From Atkinsonella hypoxylon (Eukaryota; Ascomycota; Sordariomycetes; Hypocreales; Clavicipitaceae), in contig JFHB01000031.1 of the NCBI GenBank assembly GCA_000729835.1, forward strand, positions 124,001 to 188,000: a stretch of DNA of 64,000 nucleotides, read 5' to 3'. This document shows, in pieces, positions 34,303 to 45,732 of this stretch. The translations under genes were made by a program, and so were the position numbers. Each line of letters starts with the position of its first letter. Position 1 is the stretch's first letter. The notes under the pieces were generated by a model. The model had not been told where the DNA came from, made no database searches, and saw only the letters and a program-made list of their open reading frames with translations.

Positions 34303-35461
34303 TGCCGTTTTTAGTTATTGCATTCGATGTGAAAGGTCACAGTCTTGTAGAATTGAATAAGGGGATGGGTACTTGTTGGACTAGCTCAACTTTTGGTCAC
34401 TTCCCTAATGCAGAATGGCTTATTACACTGTGAGTCGCAAAAACGTGAGCTTGGGCAGTGTAATGGCAAAAGCCAGCACGAGATCAATCTCAATGCAACC
34501 ACTGATTCCAGAGCTAAATTGGACTGTGCAATGCGCGCCGAGTAATACGAGGTCGCCCGTCTATCGAAGTGAAATTTCTGTGGTATACAAAATTGGTACA
34601 CTAGTGGGGATGTTTTCGTGAGCTCCCGGCTCTGTGCTGTTTTGTCGAATCTCGTTTGAATAGTCCGTAGTTGTATCACCTTGTCGTGTGAGATGAACGT
34701 GATGAAAAACAAGAATGATACCGCGAGTCCTCTGGGAAGCAACTGTCAAGCGCGGAATTCGGCAGCACTGGGTTTGGGTGTCTGGCCTATTAAGTGTTGG
34801 CGCAAAGTGGAGACAAGAGACAGACGGAGTTGTGGAGGAAGGAGGGCGTATTACAGGAGTAATTGAGGGGCTGTGGTCATTCCAGGCGGCGAATAGCGAC
34901 TAGCCAATGGCTGAAGCTGGCCCCGATGCTTTGTAGTACGTTGTGCTGTGGTGCTGGGGAACTCACTATGGGCGTGGGCAGGAGCGTCAGTGTTTGGCAC
35001 CAAACTGCGCCTTCTGTCTTAGTAGCCCGCCGTACCCGGCCCACTGCCAATCTACGCCGCCCAATAAGAAGGCAGCTATCAAACTTTAATGCCTGCAGAT
35101 GAATGGGGAACTGTCCACTGACTCGACGGAGCAAAGAGCCCAGCCCGAGCCGGCATCTTTCACAGGTAAGACTGTCATGTCAACTTGCCGGAATTATCAG
35201 AGGGAAACATTGGAGATGTTAGTATTGGAAAATTCTGGAATACGTAGAGAGTTTGTCGGTTGTTGATCCCAGTCGTGACCACCTTCATCGCGCACCAACC
35301 CGGACCCTGGAGATGCTTTTTGACTTTCTAGTTCATCATCAATCACAAGGCAGCCCAGAATGATTACGGCATTCTTACCAAGGCTTGCTCAACAAACTTT
35401 TTGTGTCTTGTTAGAGCTACGTGTCCGTGACTTCGTCTTCAGGTACCGGCTTGACGCGCCC

Positions 35462-35487
35462 AGGTAGGTACCTAGGTAGGTAGGTAC
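35462..35487. repeat. TAGGTACC / TAGGTAGG motif cluster
   Basis: AGGTAGGTACCTAGGTAGG followed by TAGGTAC; it includes the palindromic GGTACC core and repeats the 4-bp unit TAGG/GTAG. Similar clusters occur near 24710, 45209 and 45250. Confidence 0.6.
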
Positions 35488-36286
35488 ATGGTGTATGTAC
35501 CTCACCTCACACTCACAAGCAGGCACCGGCCCTGGCTCATGCTGGGATCATCCAGCGTTATTCATTCACTACCTACTGAAGGCCAGCAACCAAATGCACC
35601 AGACAGCACACATGCAGTGGTGCAAGTATTATTACAGTAGTAGTAATAGCAGCGCTTGCTGGGTGCTGGGCCCGTAAGTGCCTGGCTCGATGGGCTTCGC
35701 GTCTACTTCTCTTCTCTCTCTGTGACCTCTGTGACTCTCTTACTCTCTCCCACTGCTCCATCCCCTCTCCAATCTCTGCCGTGGCGGTAAGTGTGGATGC
35801 ACTTCTGCACTCGGTCTGCTTCGTCCCATGCAATTGACTGCCGCCTCTCCTTCGTCTTGCGTCTACCCGTTCCCCATTCTCCTTTGCCACCACCCATCGC
35901 CGCCTACCACCAAAAAAAAAAAAGGTCGACTTTCTCTCTCGATCCGCCTCAATCCAAGTTTCACTTCGACTGCTGTGGTAGGCCTCAATATCTCAAGCGC
36001 AAATCTTTCCTTTGTTGTTGGCAGTGTGCTTTACAATTACCCCAGAACAGATTGCGATACGTTCTCTGCGCCGTGCTGTTGTGGTTTCTAGTTGATCAAC
36101 CCCGACTCATTCAACGAAGCCTTCGATAGGGGCTGCATCACGACTGTCTTGCCCGCACTGCTGTGACGTCTCTTGCTGGTATTCCTTCTTCGGTACTCAC
36201 ACTGGGGGGAACGCATCAACTTTTTATCGCAAAGGTCGTCGGTTTCCACGGCGTCGTCTCTACCGACGTCCCCCTCTGTTTCCAGG

Positions 36287-36319
36287 ATGAACGTATTCGC
36301 CCGCTTCGCTCGCAAGTAA
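36287..36319 (+). promoter_or_regulatory. Ten-codon upstream ORF before the HOS4-like gene
   Basis: ATG at 36287 encodes MNVFARFARK and stops at 36317-36319, five bases before the main ATG at 36325; one more out-of-frame ATG follows at 36320. If the leader is unspliced here, this could reduce translation of the main ORF. TTTCCAG directly before the first ATG could instead be a leader-intron acceptor, so the evidence is sequence only. Confidence 0.4.
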
Positions 36320-36324
36320 ATGAC

Positions 36325-39300
36325 ATGGATGCGCAGAATGCTGCTGACTCGGATCACGCGAGGCCTGTTGGCGCTTCCCCCAAGCGGCGGCGCAGTCCAG
36401 AGACGGAAAGCAAACCCAAATCGCCATCAGCGTCTGTGAAGGCGACCTCGCCTCAAAGAGAGACCACGACCAAACCTGCCTCTTCCACTGTAGACTATCC
36501 GTCCACCTCGACCGCTCGCCAAGACCATGTGGCAGAGGATCGCGATTCCGATGCAGAGACTATAGTGCTTCCAGGAAAAGACGGTCATTCTCCGCCCAAG
36601 ATTCGAAAAGTGAGACAAGAGGATAAAAGCGAAAGTGATGGCGACCTGTCGAGAAGCAAGGATGTAAATGGACACGGTAAAGGCAGTCGTGACGGTGACA
36701 AGGCACCAGTGCCTACGGTTGGGAATCGACCCGGCGAAGGCGTCACTAAGAAGCGTCTTTCCGTTTCTGCGGCTTCCTCCGCCGACAAGGACCGGCGACC
36801 TCGCAACAAGGATGCTGCTTCTAGTGGCCTGAGCTCTGCACCGCCATCTCCTCCATATCATCATCAACAAAACCATCAAAATTATCTTAGTCGGAGACGG
36901 CGGTCAGACGCCGCCCGCTCATCACCTTCAGACTCCGAGTTATCCACGCACAGAACATCATCAAAGACATCACTACGCGATAAACTAAAGTCTGGTGAGC
37001 GATTGCCATCGCACAAACGCAAAGCGCCCAAAACCGAGTCCGACGACGAAGGTGAGCTGCGTAAAGCCCGTCGTCAGCGTACCATAAGTGCAAGCCTCGA
37101 CAGCGGTAGACACAAAGACTCGAGACCGTGTCACACCAAACACGATTTCCAAAATAGATCTCCCTCCCCTCAGCCACGACTCCATCGACGAAGCACATCC
37201 ACTCAACTGCACTCACAGTCATCTACTTCCAACGGCTTGGGAACCAAGAAACGTCGCTTACCTCCACCACTACTATCCACTGATTACCAATCCGACGATT
37301 CCTCTAATGGCGGTAGTCCTCACCCTCGCAGCTCGAAGTTACGCAGCCTTGCTCCTCCTGCATCTGTCGATACTAATGTCTCGCCGGCGAAAATGGGTCC
37401 CCACAAGAAGCATCTCGATGCGCATGGTCAGACTCTGCTAGCTAGAGCATGTGCTCGAGGTGAATATGAAGGTGCGAAACAAAGGTTGCGAGAACGACCA
37501 GAGGACTTGAACGTGGCCGACTATGCTGGAAACACCCCGCTTCAGATTGCCGCAATAAATGGTTGCGAGGACATCGTGAAGCTTCTGATCGAGGCTGGCT
37601 GCAACTTGGACTGTGTCAACTACGACAAAGACACTCCTTTGCTCGATGCCGTCGACAATGGTCATGTAGGCGTAGTCAAGCTTCTGCTCGATGCAGGCGT
37701 GAATCCTCGCAAGGCCAACGTGAATGGCGAGGAGCCCATCGACCGGGTAAACGAAGACACAGATAATGCCGACGAGATCCGCACTGCGCTATTAGAGGCC
37801 AAGAAGCGTGCCGGTGAAAGACGGCGCACATCGGAGGACAGACACTCCCACACTGACTATGCCGATACCCGGGATTCTCATGCCCCGGACAGCCCTCGAC
37901 ATTCGCCAGCAGCTATGTCGGGCAGCACAAGCCGGAGAAGTGGGACCGTTCGGTCAACAAAGACCAGGAATGATCTACTTTACATGCCCCTTGACGACAA
38001 AACCCTACGACAAGCTGCTGGTCGTGGCGACGAAGAAACTGTCGCCCGTATATTGCAGGTGAAGGAGGGATATGACGATCCCGAGTCCATGGTAGCAGCA
38101 GCCAGAGGCGGCCATGACCTAGTAATTCAGCTACTATTGGGTCTGGGGGGTGCTAATGCCGACCCGGGACCTGTGGCTTCATTGCCAGCAGAATTTGCGA
38201 CTCCCATCCTGGCTGCCATTGGACAGGAGAACATCAAGGTGGTTGAATTACTTCTGGAACAACAAGGCTTCGACCCGACTCGTCGTTTCAAGGGCGAAAC
38301 CTACTATGAAATTGCACGAAGACGGCAAGGGACCAACTGGAAAGAAGAGGAGCACCTATTGAAGAACGCATATGACGAATACAAACGATCACATAAGGAC
38401 ATGCTGAAGACAAAATCACCAGGTGGGCGTCGTGAACGAGAGAGAATTGCGCGGCGGGACGATGCTGCGGATGATCCTAAATCAACCAAACGACGTCTGC
38501 CAAGCCCTTCCAGAGAACACGACCCGAAGAGAAGGCCTTCGAAGTTGGATGTTCCGAGAGAAAAACGAATATCTGACTCTATGTCAACTGGCAAAGGAGA
38601 CGAAGAGCTTCAGAAAAAGGGCCTCGCTCGCCCAAGGAAGGAACCATCAGTCATTTCTGACCGTGAAATCTCGCCTGCCCTATCACACAAGACATACAAA
38701 GCTCGACGTGCTGAATCAGATATTACTGGCCTGTCTTCCGATGGCGAGGCGACGAAACCAAGACGAAAACTGGTATCCAAAGGTGAATTAAGAGGCGAGC
38801 GCGACAAGCAAAAGCGAATCTCTTCCCACAAGGAGCCATCAAGTCCTCAAGAAAGTCGCAGTGATGATTTTTCCGAGAAGGCGAAAATTACTGAGAAATA
38901 CCATGACAGAGCCAAGGCATTGAAGCGAGATGAAACCAAAGACTGGGCATCTGGGGATGGATCGTCGAAGAGACACCGTACAAGCGTCACACCAGACCGA
39001 CCAAGTGATCCTGATAAGGAAAGTAATGAGCTTCCCACCAAAAGACGACGTTTAGATGCAGACGGCCAAGACAGTAGGACAAAACGGCTATCTTCCGAGG
39101 ATGGTCGCCAGCGCAAGTCAAGCTCTTCTCGAGATGGGTCTGCCAAACCCGCGGTTACAGCCAAGCCGAAAGAACGAGATGAAACTTCCAAACGTGACTC
39201 AGATGCAAAATTCGCTGGACTACCAGCCTCAGGCAACGAGAAATCTATTCACGTCAAGTCTGAAGATATTGATGACCCTATGCCGGACCTGGATCATGTT

Positions 39301-40909
39301 AAGGCAGCAGAATCTCAAGAGGAAGCCAAAGCCAAGGTGGAAGCAGAGCAAGCAAAGATTCGAGCCGCAGAAGAAGAAGCAGCAAGGAGAGAGGAAGAGA
39401 ATAGGAAGCGGGTCGAAGCTGAAAAATTAAAGAAGAAAAAAGAGGAGGAATCTCGTAAAGCGGAAGCCGAAAAGAAGAAGCGCCAAGAGGAAGAGCAGGC
39501 GAGGAAGCGCAAAGAGCAAGAGGAACGGGAACGCCAAGAAGCAGCTGAGCGCGAAGAAGAAGAGAAGCGAAAACGGCTCGAGGAAGAGAAGAAAAAGAAG
39601 GAGGAGCAAGAACGAAAACAGCGTGAGGAGGAAGAACGTCTTCGCAGGGAGCAGCTGCAACGTGAAGCTGCAGAACAGGCCCGGCGACAACGAGAGGAAG
39701 AGGAAAAGAGGGAGCGCGAGCGCCGCGAACGTGCTCATCGAGAAGAGATGGAACGGAAGCGCGCCGCAAGGGAAGCGGAATTGAGGCGCGCGCGCGAGGA
39801 ACAGGAACGTGCTCGTCTGGACAAGCTTCCGCCTCTCCTTCGATGGCTCGATACACACCCTGCGCCAAAGACGGCTGTCGTTGCTGAGAGATTCAAATAC
39901 ATGCCCGGGATTCGATATGACACAATTCGACCGGCTTTTACAGGCACACCGGAAGGCCGAGAGCAATGGGTTCTCAATACTCATGTTGCTTTACTTTTGG
40001 GGGAGAAAGACCTGGATCTATTGAGATGTGAGTGCTTACGCAAGAACTATGTATGGATGTACTTGGTTATGCAAGTGAGGCTTTTAATGCGCGGAGAACC
40101 GCAATTGACATATTGTTATAGACACAGCATGGGAACGCGCTCCGGTCTCGCACCTCGCTAAAGTCGTTATCTGGCGAACAGAGTGGCCGCGATACTGCTT
40201 GCTGGCGGAGAACCTATGGGATCTCGGTCGCCAACTACCTGACTACTTTGGTGATGTCGATCCATCTGACTGGGATTTTGAAACCAGACAGCAATTCAAA
40301 GATGACGGCTGGAAGAGGTTTGAGGCTTTGGATATGTTTTTTGTAAAGGTATGTGAAGCAAGTACTTCGAAAGACTCGATGTAAATCAGTGACTGACTGA
40401 CGCTTATCATTTAGCTATCTGACTTTCTCTATACTGTGCCCAACATTCCTCATCTCCGAAATATTCGGCTGGCAGTTGAGTATCGTGAATTGTTGGAAAG
40501 CGAGTCACAGCTCAAGGGGTGGCAAACAACGCATAAATGGAGGCAGGATCCTGGGGCCGACCGATACTTTGGTTTTGCACCTCGTCATAAATTCTACATC
40601 AATGGGGCCTTTGTTGGCGAGGACTTGCCAAAATGCCACCAAACCAGCAAAACTCCATACCCGGAAACACGAGCTCCTCGCCGAGGCCTGGTGCAAGTAT
40701 TTCCTGAGGATCCTGAGTATGAGAAGCTCTGTATGGAGCAGGGTCTTGATCACCTAATCAAGAATGCACAGACACCTTCTTTCACTAATGGTGATTCCAC
40801 ATCGCCGACGATGCAGACTCATAGCACGCCAACTAAGCCAATATTGAACGGAGCCAATGGCGACGCAAATGGAGAGAAGCCCAACGGTCTTTACGGCCCG
40901 TCGACATAA
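36325..40909 (+). CDS. HOS4: Ankyrin-repeat protein, HOS4-like (Set3 complex)
   Basis: Three exons: 36325-40027, 40122-40348 and 40415-40909, 1474 residues. I start at the first in-frame ATG (MDAQNAADSDHARPVGASPK); the frame is open further upstream but has no ATG. The first 350 residues are Ser/Arg/Lys-rich and disordered, with basic KRRRSP-type nuclear-localisation candidates. Ankyrin repeats lie at about 357-490 (GNTPLQIAAINGCEDIVKLL; DTPLLDAVDNGHVGVVKLLL) and two or three more at about 550-690. A long Glu/Arg/Lys coiled coil covers about 990-1165. The C-terminal domain (LPPLLRWLDTHPAPKTAVVA ... WRQDPGADRYFGFAPRHKFY) is shared with fungal relatives as I recall. HOS4 in yeast is a subunit of the Set3 histone deacetylase complex; assignment rests on the ankyrin-plus-coil layout and is moderate. 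Antisense ORFs inside the coil region are shadows. Confidence 0.8.
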
Positions 40910-41945
40910 GCGCCAGCCGTTGCTGAGCGCATATATGCCCTTGACTTGTTGATACAAACCGATCGTGTACAGTCCTGACTTAGACTAGTCGGCAAAGAAA
41001 GGGAGGGATGACGAGACACGACCCGCACCATGTCATAAAAGAATCAATGCTTCCGAGTATGTGCTTCGTTGTTATATCTACGTTTGGCTGTTGCTCATTT
41101 CCCGGGTTTGGGCCTTCGTTTGTCTCAGATTTATGTGCACCATCATAGAGCACCGGTGTACTCTGATGAATCAGCTTCTCCAGCTGATGAAGCGCCGGAT
41201 GGATGGACTTCAGAGCTCGCTCGCTCTACTTTTTCATTTTATGTACGTGATCAAGCAACTTGGTGAGGGAATTGCTCAATGATTGTTGGGAACGGGCCTC
41301 CGGAGGCGTTGTTCCTGCTTTTGCCTTTCACACCCTTTCTACTGTTTTCTTTCGTTCTTTCATTTTTTTTTTTGGATGGTCGCTTTATAGGAATATGAAC
41401 GAACCATGAGAATGACATGGTCGTCGGTACGGCAGAGAAGGAAGCTGCATTAGGTGAGGCGTTCTTTGTGATGTCTGTGGTTTCTGGGCAAGATACCTAT
41501 TTTTTTTTTTCCCTTTGCGGCTGAGGATATGTAAACAGACCCAAAGAGACAGGGAATGCCAACCTCTTTCAATGGAGATTGATCGAAGTCATATCGTATA
41601 TGTAGTGCTACACGAAGTGCATGTATATATCCTGGTTTCGCTTCAACTAGGCTGCTCAGCATGATTAATAAACTGCAGCGGACACCAAGTCAAGTTCTTG
41701 ACATCACCCACCACATTTCAAAAAATTTACCCCACCAACCCACCAATCAATCACCTCCCACAACGAATGCTCTCCACGCTTATTCTCCTCGTTTCTTTCA
41801 CGAACTTGCCACGACGTTGAATTAACCCACGATAGCCGTGCATAGTGTAGGCGACAACGAGTCACGACACCAATCGACACATCATCAATCTCCAGTGCCA
41901 TCGCCGTAATAAGAGGGCTCGCTTGGTGTCCCAATTACCGCAACC
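40910..41945. other. Intergenic region between HOS4-like and DRG1 genes
   Basis: Tandem plus-strand genes flank it, so it holds a terminator region and then the DRG1 promoter. T runs lie at 41364-41373 and 41501-41511. No gene is recognised. Confidence 0.4.
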
Positions 41946-43908
41946 ATGTCGACGACAGTAGAGAAGGTTGGCTATTTCCCCCAATGCTCTTTTGCACATC
42001 TAACAGTGAACGAGCCTGAACACTAATACGGAAGATAGATTAAAGAAATTGAGGCCGAGGTGCGTGTTGAGTTGTTTTCCCCAGCATTGGATCGGACTCG
42101 ACGACGAACCTATATCGATCGAATAGGATCATTACGCTCGATCTCCTTCTCACTTGCGACAATGTTCTAATGGAAAAAGGATAGATGGCCAGGACGCAAA
42201 AGAATAAAGCAACGTCTTTTCATCTCGGTCAGCTCAAAGCCAAGCTCGCCAAGCTCAAGCGTGAACTGCTCACCCCCAGTGGAGGCGGCGGCGGCGGCGG
42301 CGGCGCAGGCTTTGATGTTGCGAGAACAGGTGTTGCAAGTATAGGATTCATCGGGTTTCCCTCCGTGGGAAAGAGTACGCTCATGAGCAGGCTGACGGGT
42401 CAGCACTCTGAGGCTGCTGCCTATGAGTTTACGACATTGACGTCTGTTCCTGGCCAAGTGGTTTACAATGGTATGTCGGGTCGTGTCAACTATAACGAGA
42501 CGGGACTGCATATGGTTCGGAATGGGCTTAATCGGGGCTTTGCCTTCTCATGCTGCTGTCGTGGTCATGGGCTCAATGTTCCTATATGGTCCCGGGACAA
42601 CTTAGCTGACGTTCACTAAGGCGCACCGCTGCAAATCATCGATTTACCAGGTATCATCGAGGGCGCTAAAGACGGTCGAGGGAGAGGCCGGCAAGTCATT
42701 GCTGTTGCGAAGACGTGCCATCTCATCTTCATCGTGCTTGATGTCAATAAGCCCCTCACAGACAAGCGAGTTATCGAGTCCGAACTCGAAGGTTTCGGTA
42801 TTCGAATTAATAAAGAACCTCCTAATATCGCGTTCAAGAAGAAGGACAAGGGCGGTCTTAACATCACGAGCACCGTGCCCTTGACGCACATTGACAACGA
42901 CGAAATCAAGGCCGTTATGAGCGAGTACAGAATTAACTCTGCCGATATTACCATCCGTTGCGACGCCACCGTGGACGACCTGATTGATGTATTAGAGGCA
43001 AAGAGCAGAGCGTAAGAGATGAAGGAGGTGCAGTAACTTGGTCTGACGAGAATGCTGACGTTAAGATGTCAACAGCTATATTCCCGTTGTGTACTGTCTC
43101 AACAAGATCGACTCCATCAGTATAGAAGAACTTGACTTGCTCTACAGAATTCCCAATTCTGTTCCTATCAGCTCTGAGCATGGCTGGAACATTGACGAGT
43201 TGATGGAGGCCATGTGGGAGAAACTCAATCTCAAGCGTGTCTATACCAAGCCCAAAGGCAGAGCACCAGACTACTCTGCTCCTGTGGTGTTGCGCTCGAA
43301 CCGATCTACAGTCGAAGACTTCGTACGTAATCTTGCAGTCGAGTCCTCGTAACCACTTCTCCTTTCCCCTTTTGCTTGAATGGCCTGTCCTTCCCGTCTT
43401 GTCTTAGACACATGAGGAAAATTCAACCAGGAATCAGAAAGAACAAGAGATTGACAGAATGCGTGCCTTGATGGCAAATTAGTGCAACGCCATCCACCGA
43501 AGCATTGTGGAACAATTCAAGACTGCTATCGTGTACGGAAAGTCTGTGAAACATCAGCCACAACGGGTTGGGTTGGCACACGAACTGGATGATGAGGATG
43601 TTGGTGAGTGCTCAGATAACCCCCCCGCGACCCGCCTTTCTGTGGAATATGTGCGATGCCACCCCCCCCCCCTCCTCCCCCTCCCCCAAGAAACTACTCC
43701 ATACACCCCTGGAGCCGATCTTTTTGGGCAAGCCGAACGACATGTAGTCGGGGAAGTTGAATTGCAAGCGGGCGCCGCGAGCCCTCTGCGTGTCAGTGTC
43801 AATTTCACTAGACCTTTCAGCTCTCCAACTGACATAGTCGCTATTTGAGACAACTATTTTTATATGACCCTGCTGACTATATCGGTAGTTACCATAATCA
43901 AGCGATAA
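41946..43908 (+). CDS. RBG1: Developmentally regulated GTP-binding protein (DRG1/RBG1)
   Basis: Seven exons: 41946-41966, 42039-42059, 42185-42470, 42621-43011, 43076-43322, 43483-43603 and 43889-43908; 368 residues, the normal DRG1 length. Exons 1 and 2 are 21 nt each and spell MSTTVEK-IKEIEAE; exon 3 begins MARTQKNKATSFHLGQLKAK. The last exon is 20 nt and completes DEDVVTIIKR. The GTPase motifs are G1 GFPSVGKST (about 69-78), G3 DLPGIIEGA (about 115-123) and G4 NKID (about 247-250), and a C-terminal TGS domain starts at about LKRVYTKPKGRAPDYSAPVV. DRG1 acts with a DFRP partner on polysomes and supports translation elongation. Introns range from 64 to 285 nt; the last holds C-rich homopolymers (about 43661-43687). 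A run of eight Gly codons (GGC repeat, 42281-42307) lies in the N-terminal part. All junctions are GT-AG and keep frame. Confidence 0.95.
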
Positions 43909-45208
43909 CCACCCTGAAAATCGACCATGTCAGACATGGAGAGTGGTGTGGTCATTGGAGCGTTTGGAGAGATCTTTTTGAAAATATGTCGACGCTTGGA
44001 GTGACGCTGTTGCAGTATCAAAATGGGTTGTGCTCGTACGAGTCAGCCGCAGCCGTTTCCTGAGATCGTGCCGTTACGAGGTTTGAAGTCGAAAGAAAGA
44101 ATGAGACTTGACATGAGTGCTAGGGCATAGATGGCATCATGTCACTCTGCCACATCCTCAAGACACGTCCTGCTTGCCTATCGCTGCCCAACGGCCAGGA
44201 TTGCCCGTCGTTCAGTTCTACCGGGTTGGTGCTCCTTTGAGCATGAGGGAACCAGCACGCACGATCCGAGCCTGTACCTGTGGTCTCTGGCACACAGGCA
44301 TTGTCTGAATGTCGCAGAATGTTTTTTTTTTTTCTTACACCCGTTGTGACAAAAGCGACGGGCTGCAAGCCTCTCGAATCATTCCTTTGCAAACGCAGGG
44401 AACAAAGTCAATTTACAGACGAGGTACTTCCCGGCTCGGAGGAGTGGACCACGGGAAGCGCAGAAGCTAAGCTGAATCGCACACAATCCGGCAAGCCGCG
44501 TATGGGTCACCAGGACTAGGATGGGATAAATGGTTTGAAAGAACTTGCAAGCCCAGACGAAAGGGGGACTAGGACTGGACAGGGGACCTGGACAATATAC
44601 ATTTGCATCGGAAGGCAAAAAGTAGATTTGGAGACACTTGTAAAGGCAATTAAAGAGGAAGACGTATTTTTTTTTTTTTTAGTTCAAAGTTGCAATCGAG
44701 GTCTGTGCTCTGGAGCACATGTCTTGCTCACGAGTGGAAATTCTTCGATTGTAGCTAGTCTTCACGGATATCTTCCCAAGATATCAGTTCGAAACAAAGA
44801 ATACTCTAACTATGCTCGCGCAGACAAAAGGTAATATACATACCCCTGTACCGAGCTCCTAGTCATGCTTTGTTCCACTCCACGAGGACGCATCTCGTTC
44901 AACTCACCCATCATGCATAGCCGAAGAGCGGACGCGAGCGGGCCTGATATGCGACCACTTTTTCTGCTTGACAACTTCCCCTTGTTCCTAGATCTGCGCA
45001 GCACGGCCGCTTACGAGGTCAGAAAATCAACTTGACGAGATGGCGAGTTCTTCGTGGTTTCCATTAGAAAGTGTCGAGCACGACTACGTGATGGTGTCGC
45101 GGGTGGCTATTTGGGGCTTGTGAGTTGGGCATCTTTGATTTCTGTGCGCCAATTATTAGTAGTTTTTGTTTTTTTTTTCGGTTCTACTTTTCTGAGGTAA
45201 ATACCATG

Positions 45209-45266
45209 TACCTAGGTACCTACCTAGTATATGCACGATATTCCGTATACCCTAGGTACCTACCAT
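45209..45266. repeat. Double TAGGTACC palindrome cluster
   Basis: Two copies of CCTAGGTACCTACC lie 40 bp apart, the first followed by TAG and the second by ATG. The same core is seen at 16916 and 35462. Confidence 0.6.
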
Positions 45267-45716
45267 GTCTACCATGTAGGCCTAACCCAAGTCGACAGTC
45301 AATGCATAATAGTGGGCATTTATGTTCTCTCGGAAGCCCGAAACAAGAGTGTGGGCACGACAACGAGCTAACGAGCTGAGCAGGCCTGGCTTGCATGCAG
45401 CAGTTACTCCGTACTGTGGTCGCAGATTGGGCCGCGTCGTTCAGGCTGCTTGGAGCGGACGCACTATCGGGAAGTTTCTTAGTGATACTCGACTCAGACA
45501 CTGTGTTCAGTTAGGATTCCCCTGACACATGGTGGACCGACATTCTGCCTTTCACAAGGTATCTGGGAAACATACCTAAACATGTTGAAGCCTTTAAGTA
45601 TGGACAAGCCGCCTGGGTGCAAGGCTACTGCATGGGTTTTGTCGCGACAACTTCGTTAGATTGGTTTTGCCATCCTGATATGGAATATCGGGGGTTACAC
45701 TTCGTAGTTAGTAGTC

Positions 45717-45732
45717 GGGGGGGGGGGGGGGG
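45717..45732 (+). repeat. G16 homopolymer
   Basis: Sixteen consecutive G in non-coding sequence; such runs are prone to length error in assemblies. Confidence 0.85.

Larger units (their letters stand above)
34303..36324. promoter_or_regulatory. Divergent intergenic region (ALKBH6-like / HOS4-like)
   Basis: About 2 kb holding both promoters. It has a TAGGTACC/TAGGTAGG cluster at 35462-35487 and a CT-rich stretch at 35703-35775 towards the HOS4 side. An upstream ORF of ten codons (36287-36319) sits just before the HOS4 ATG. No other gene is recognised. Confidence 0.45.

Noticed and set aside
36163..36324. In-frame upstream extension of the HOS4-like ORF
   Set aside because: It has no ATG and begins with a GTG codon; the first ATG at 36325 is the sensible start.
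39299..39984. Long antisense ORFs within the HOS4-like coiled coil
   Set aside because: Same cause as in eIF3a: low-complexity GAG/AAG/CGC codons leave the opposite strand open.
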